Positions 63,661 to 64,000 of a stretch of 64,000 nt of DNA are shown piece after piece. The notes under the pieces are model-generated. The model worked only from the letters and a program-made list of their open reading frames with translations. It did no database searches and had not been told where the DNA came from. Both the position numbers and the translations under genes were made by a program. The stretch comes from Achatina immaculata (taxonomy: Eukaryota > Mollusca > Gastropoda > Stylommatophora > Achatinidae): assembly GCA_009760885.1 (NCBI GenBank), contig CM019713.1:5214996-5278995 (forward strand). The letters run 5' to 3'. Position 1 is the first letter of the stretch; the number at the start of each line of letters is the position of its first letter.

Positions 63661-64000
63661 TCTATTCAAGGATAATCAGGCCAGTAGATTGATGATGTTC
63701 AGTTTGTATGGAGGAGAATCAGGGCAGTAGACTGATGTTGTTCAGTTTGTGTGGAGGAGAATCAGGGCAGTAGACTGATGTTGTTCAGTTTGTGTGGAGG
63801 AGAATCAGGGCAGTAGACTGATGTTGTTCAGTTTATGTGGAGGAGAATCAGGGCAGTAGACTGATGTTGTTCAGTTTATGTGAAGGAGAATCACAGCAGT
63901 AGACTGATGTTGTTCAGTTTGTATGGAGGAGAATCAGACCAGTAGATTGATATTGTTCAGTTTGTATGGAGGAGAATCAGCCCAGTAGATTGATAATGTT
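63661..64000. repeat. 43-bp minisatellite, about 8 units, continues off-window
   Basis: Unit TTGTTCAGTTTGTGTGGAGG then AGAATCAGGGCAGTAGACTG and ATG. Confidence 0.95.

Overview
This is eukaryotic, metazoan DNA. Every conserved coding stretch is a short exon bounded by GT-AG splice sites in very long introns, and most of the rest is retroelement debris and minisatellite arrays. The protein family, the tRNA-headed SINEs and the endonuclease/reverse-transcriptase LINEs suggest a mollusc, probably a gastropod. That taxonomic call is inference, not proven.

One host gene is recognisable. It lies on the minus strand and begins with an ATG at 40075. Twelve in-phase exons run down to 565, and the gene leaves the window on the left with its last exon(s) missing. 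The exons join without a phase clash into about 527 residues of an atypical soluble guanylate cyclase of the Gyc88E/beta-3 type. They give a complete haem-binding H-NOX domain (His105; Tyr134-x-Ser136-x-Arg138), the H-NOBA/PAS-like region, the signalling helix and the first half of the cyclase domain. Two things are odd. The first metal-binding aspartate of the cyclase motif is tyrosine (Tyr436). A 1.94-kb segment holding two consecutive exons is tandemly duplicated (2183-4119 and 4297-6230), and the downstream copy of one exon carries a 1-base deletion.

Layout. 1-6500: cyclase-domain exons, a tandem exon duplication and a LINE with clear target-site duplications. 6500-15000: H-NOBA exons between LINE pieces, SINEs and a 46-bp minisatellite. 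15000-24200: satellite-rich block with a 27-bp array, a deleted mariner element cut by a LINE, overlapping 1.2-kb and 1.7-kb near-identical tandem duplications, and a 47-bp array. 24200-32000: mostly anonymous sequence with LINE 3' ends. 32000-40115: five H-NOX-side exons among nested hAT-like elements, a 40-bp array and LINEs. 40115-64000: no convincing exon; LINE fragments of at least seven families, nested insertions, SINEs, a DDE transposase relic, 44-bp, 27-bp, 50-bp and 43-bp arrays, and another tandem duplication (60487-61740 and 62023-63269).

Two tandem duplications (4119/4297 and 61740/62023) have an internal piece of a LINE between their copies. A third (17605/18827) breaks inside the GAT-type 3' tail of a LINE. 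Retroelement sequence therefore seems tied to local duplication here. No bacterial-type operon, CRISPR array or convincing tRNA/rRNA gene was seen.
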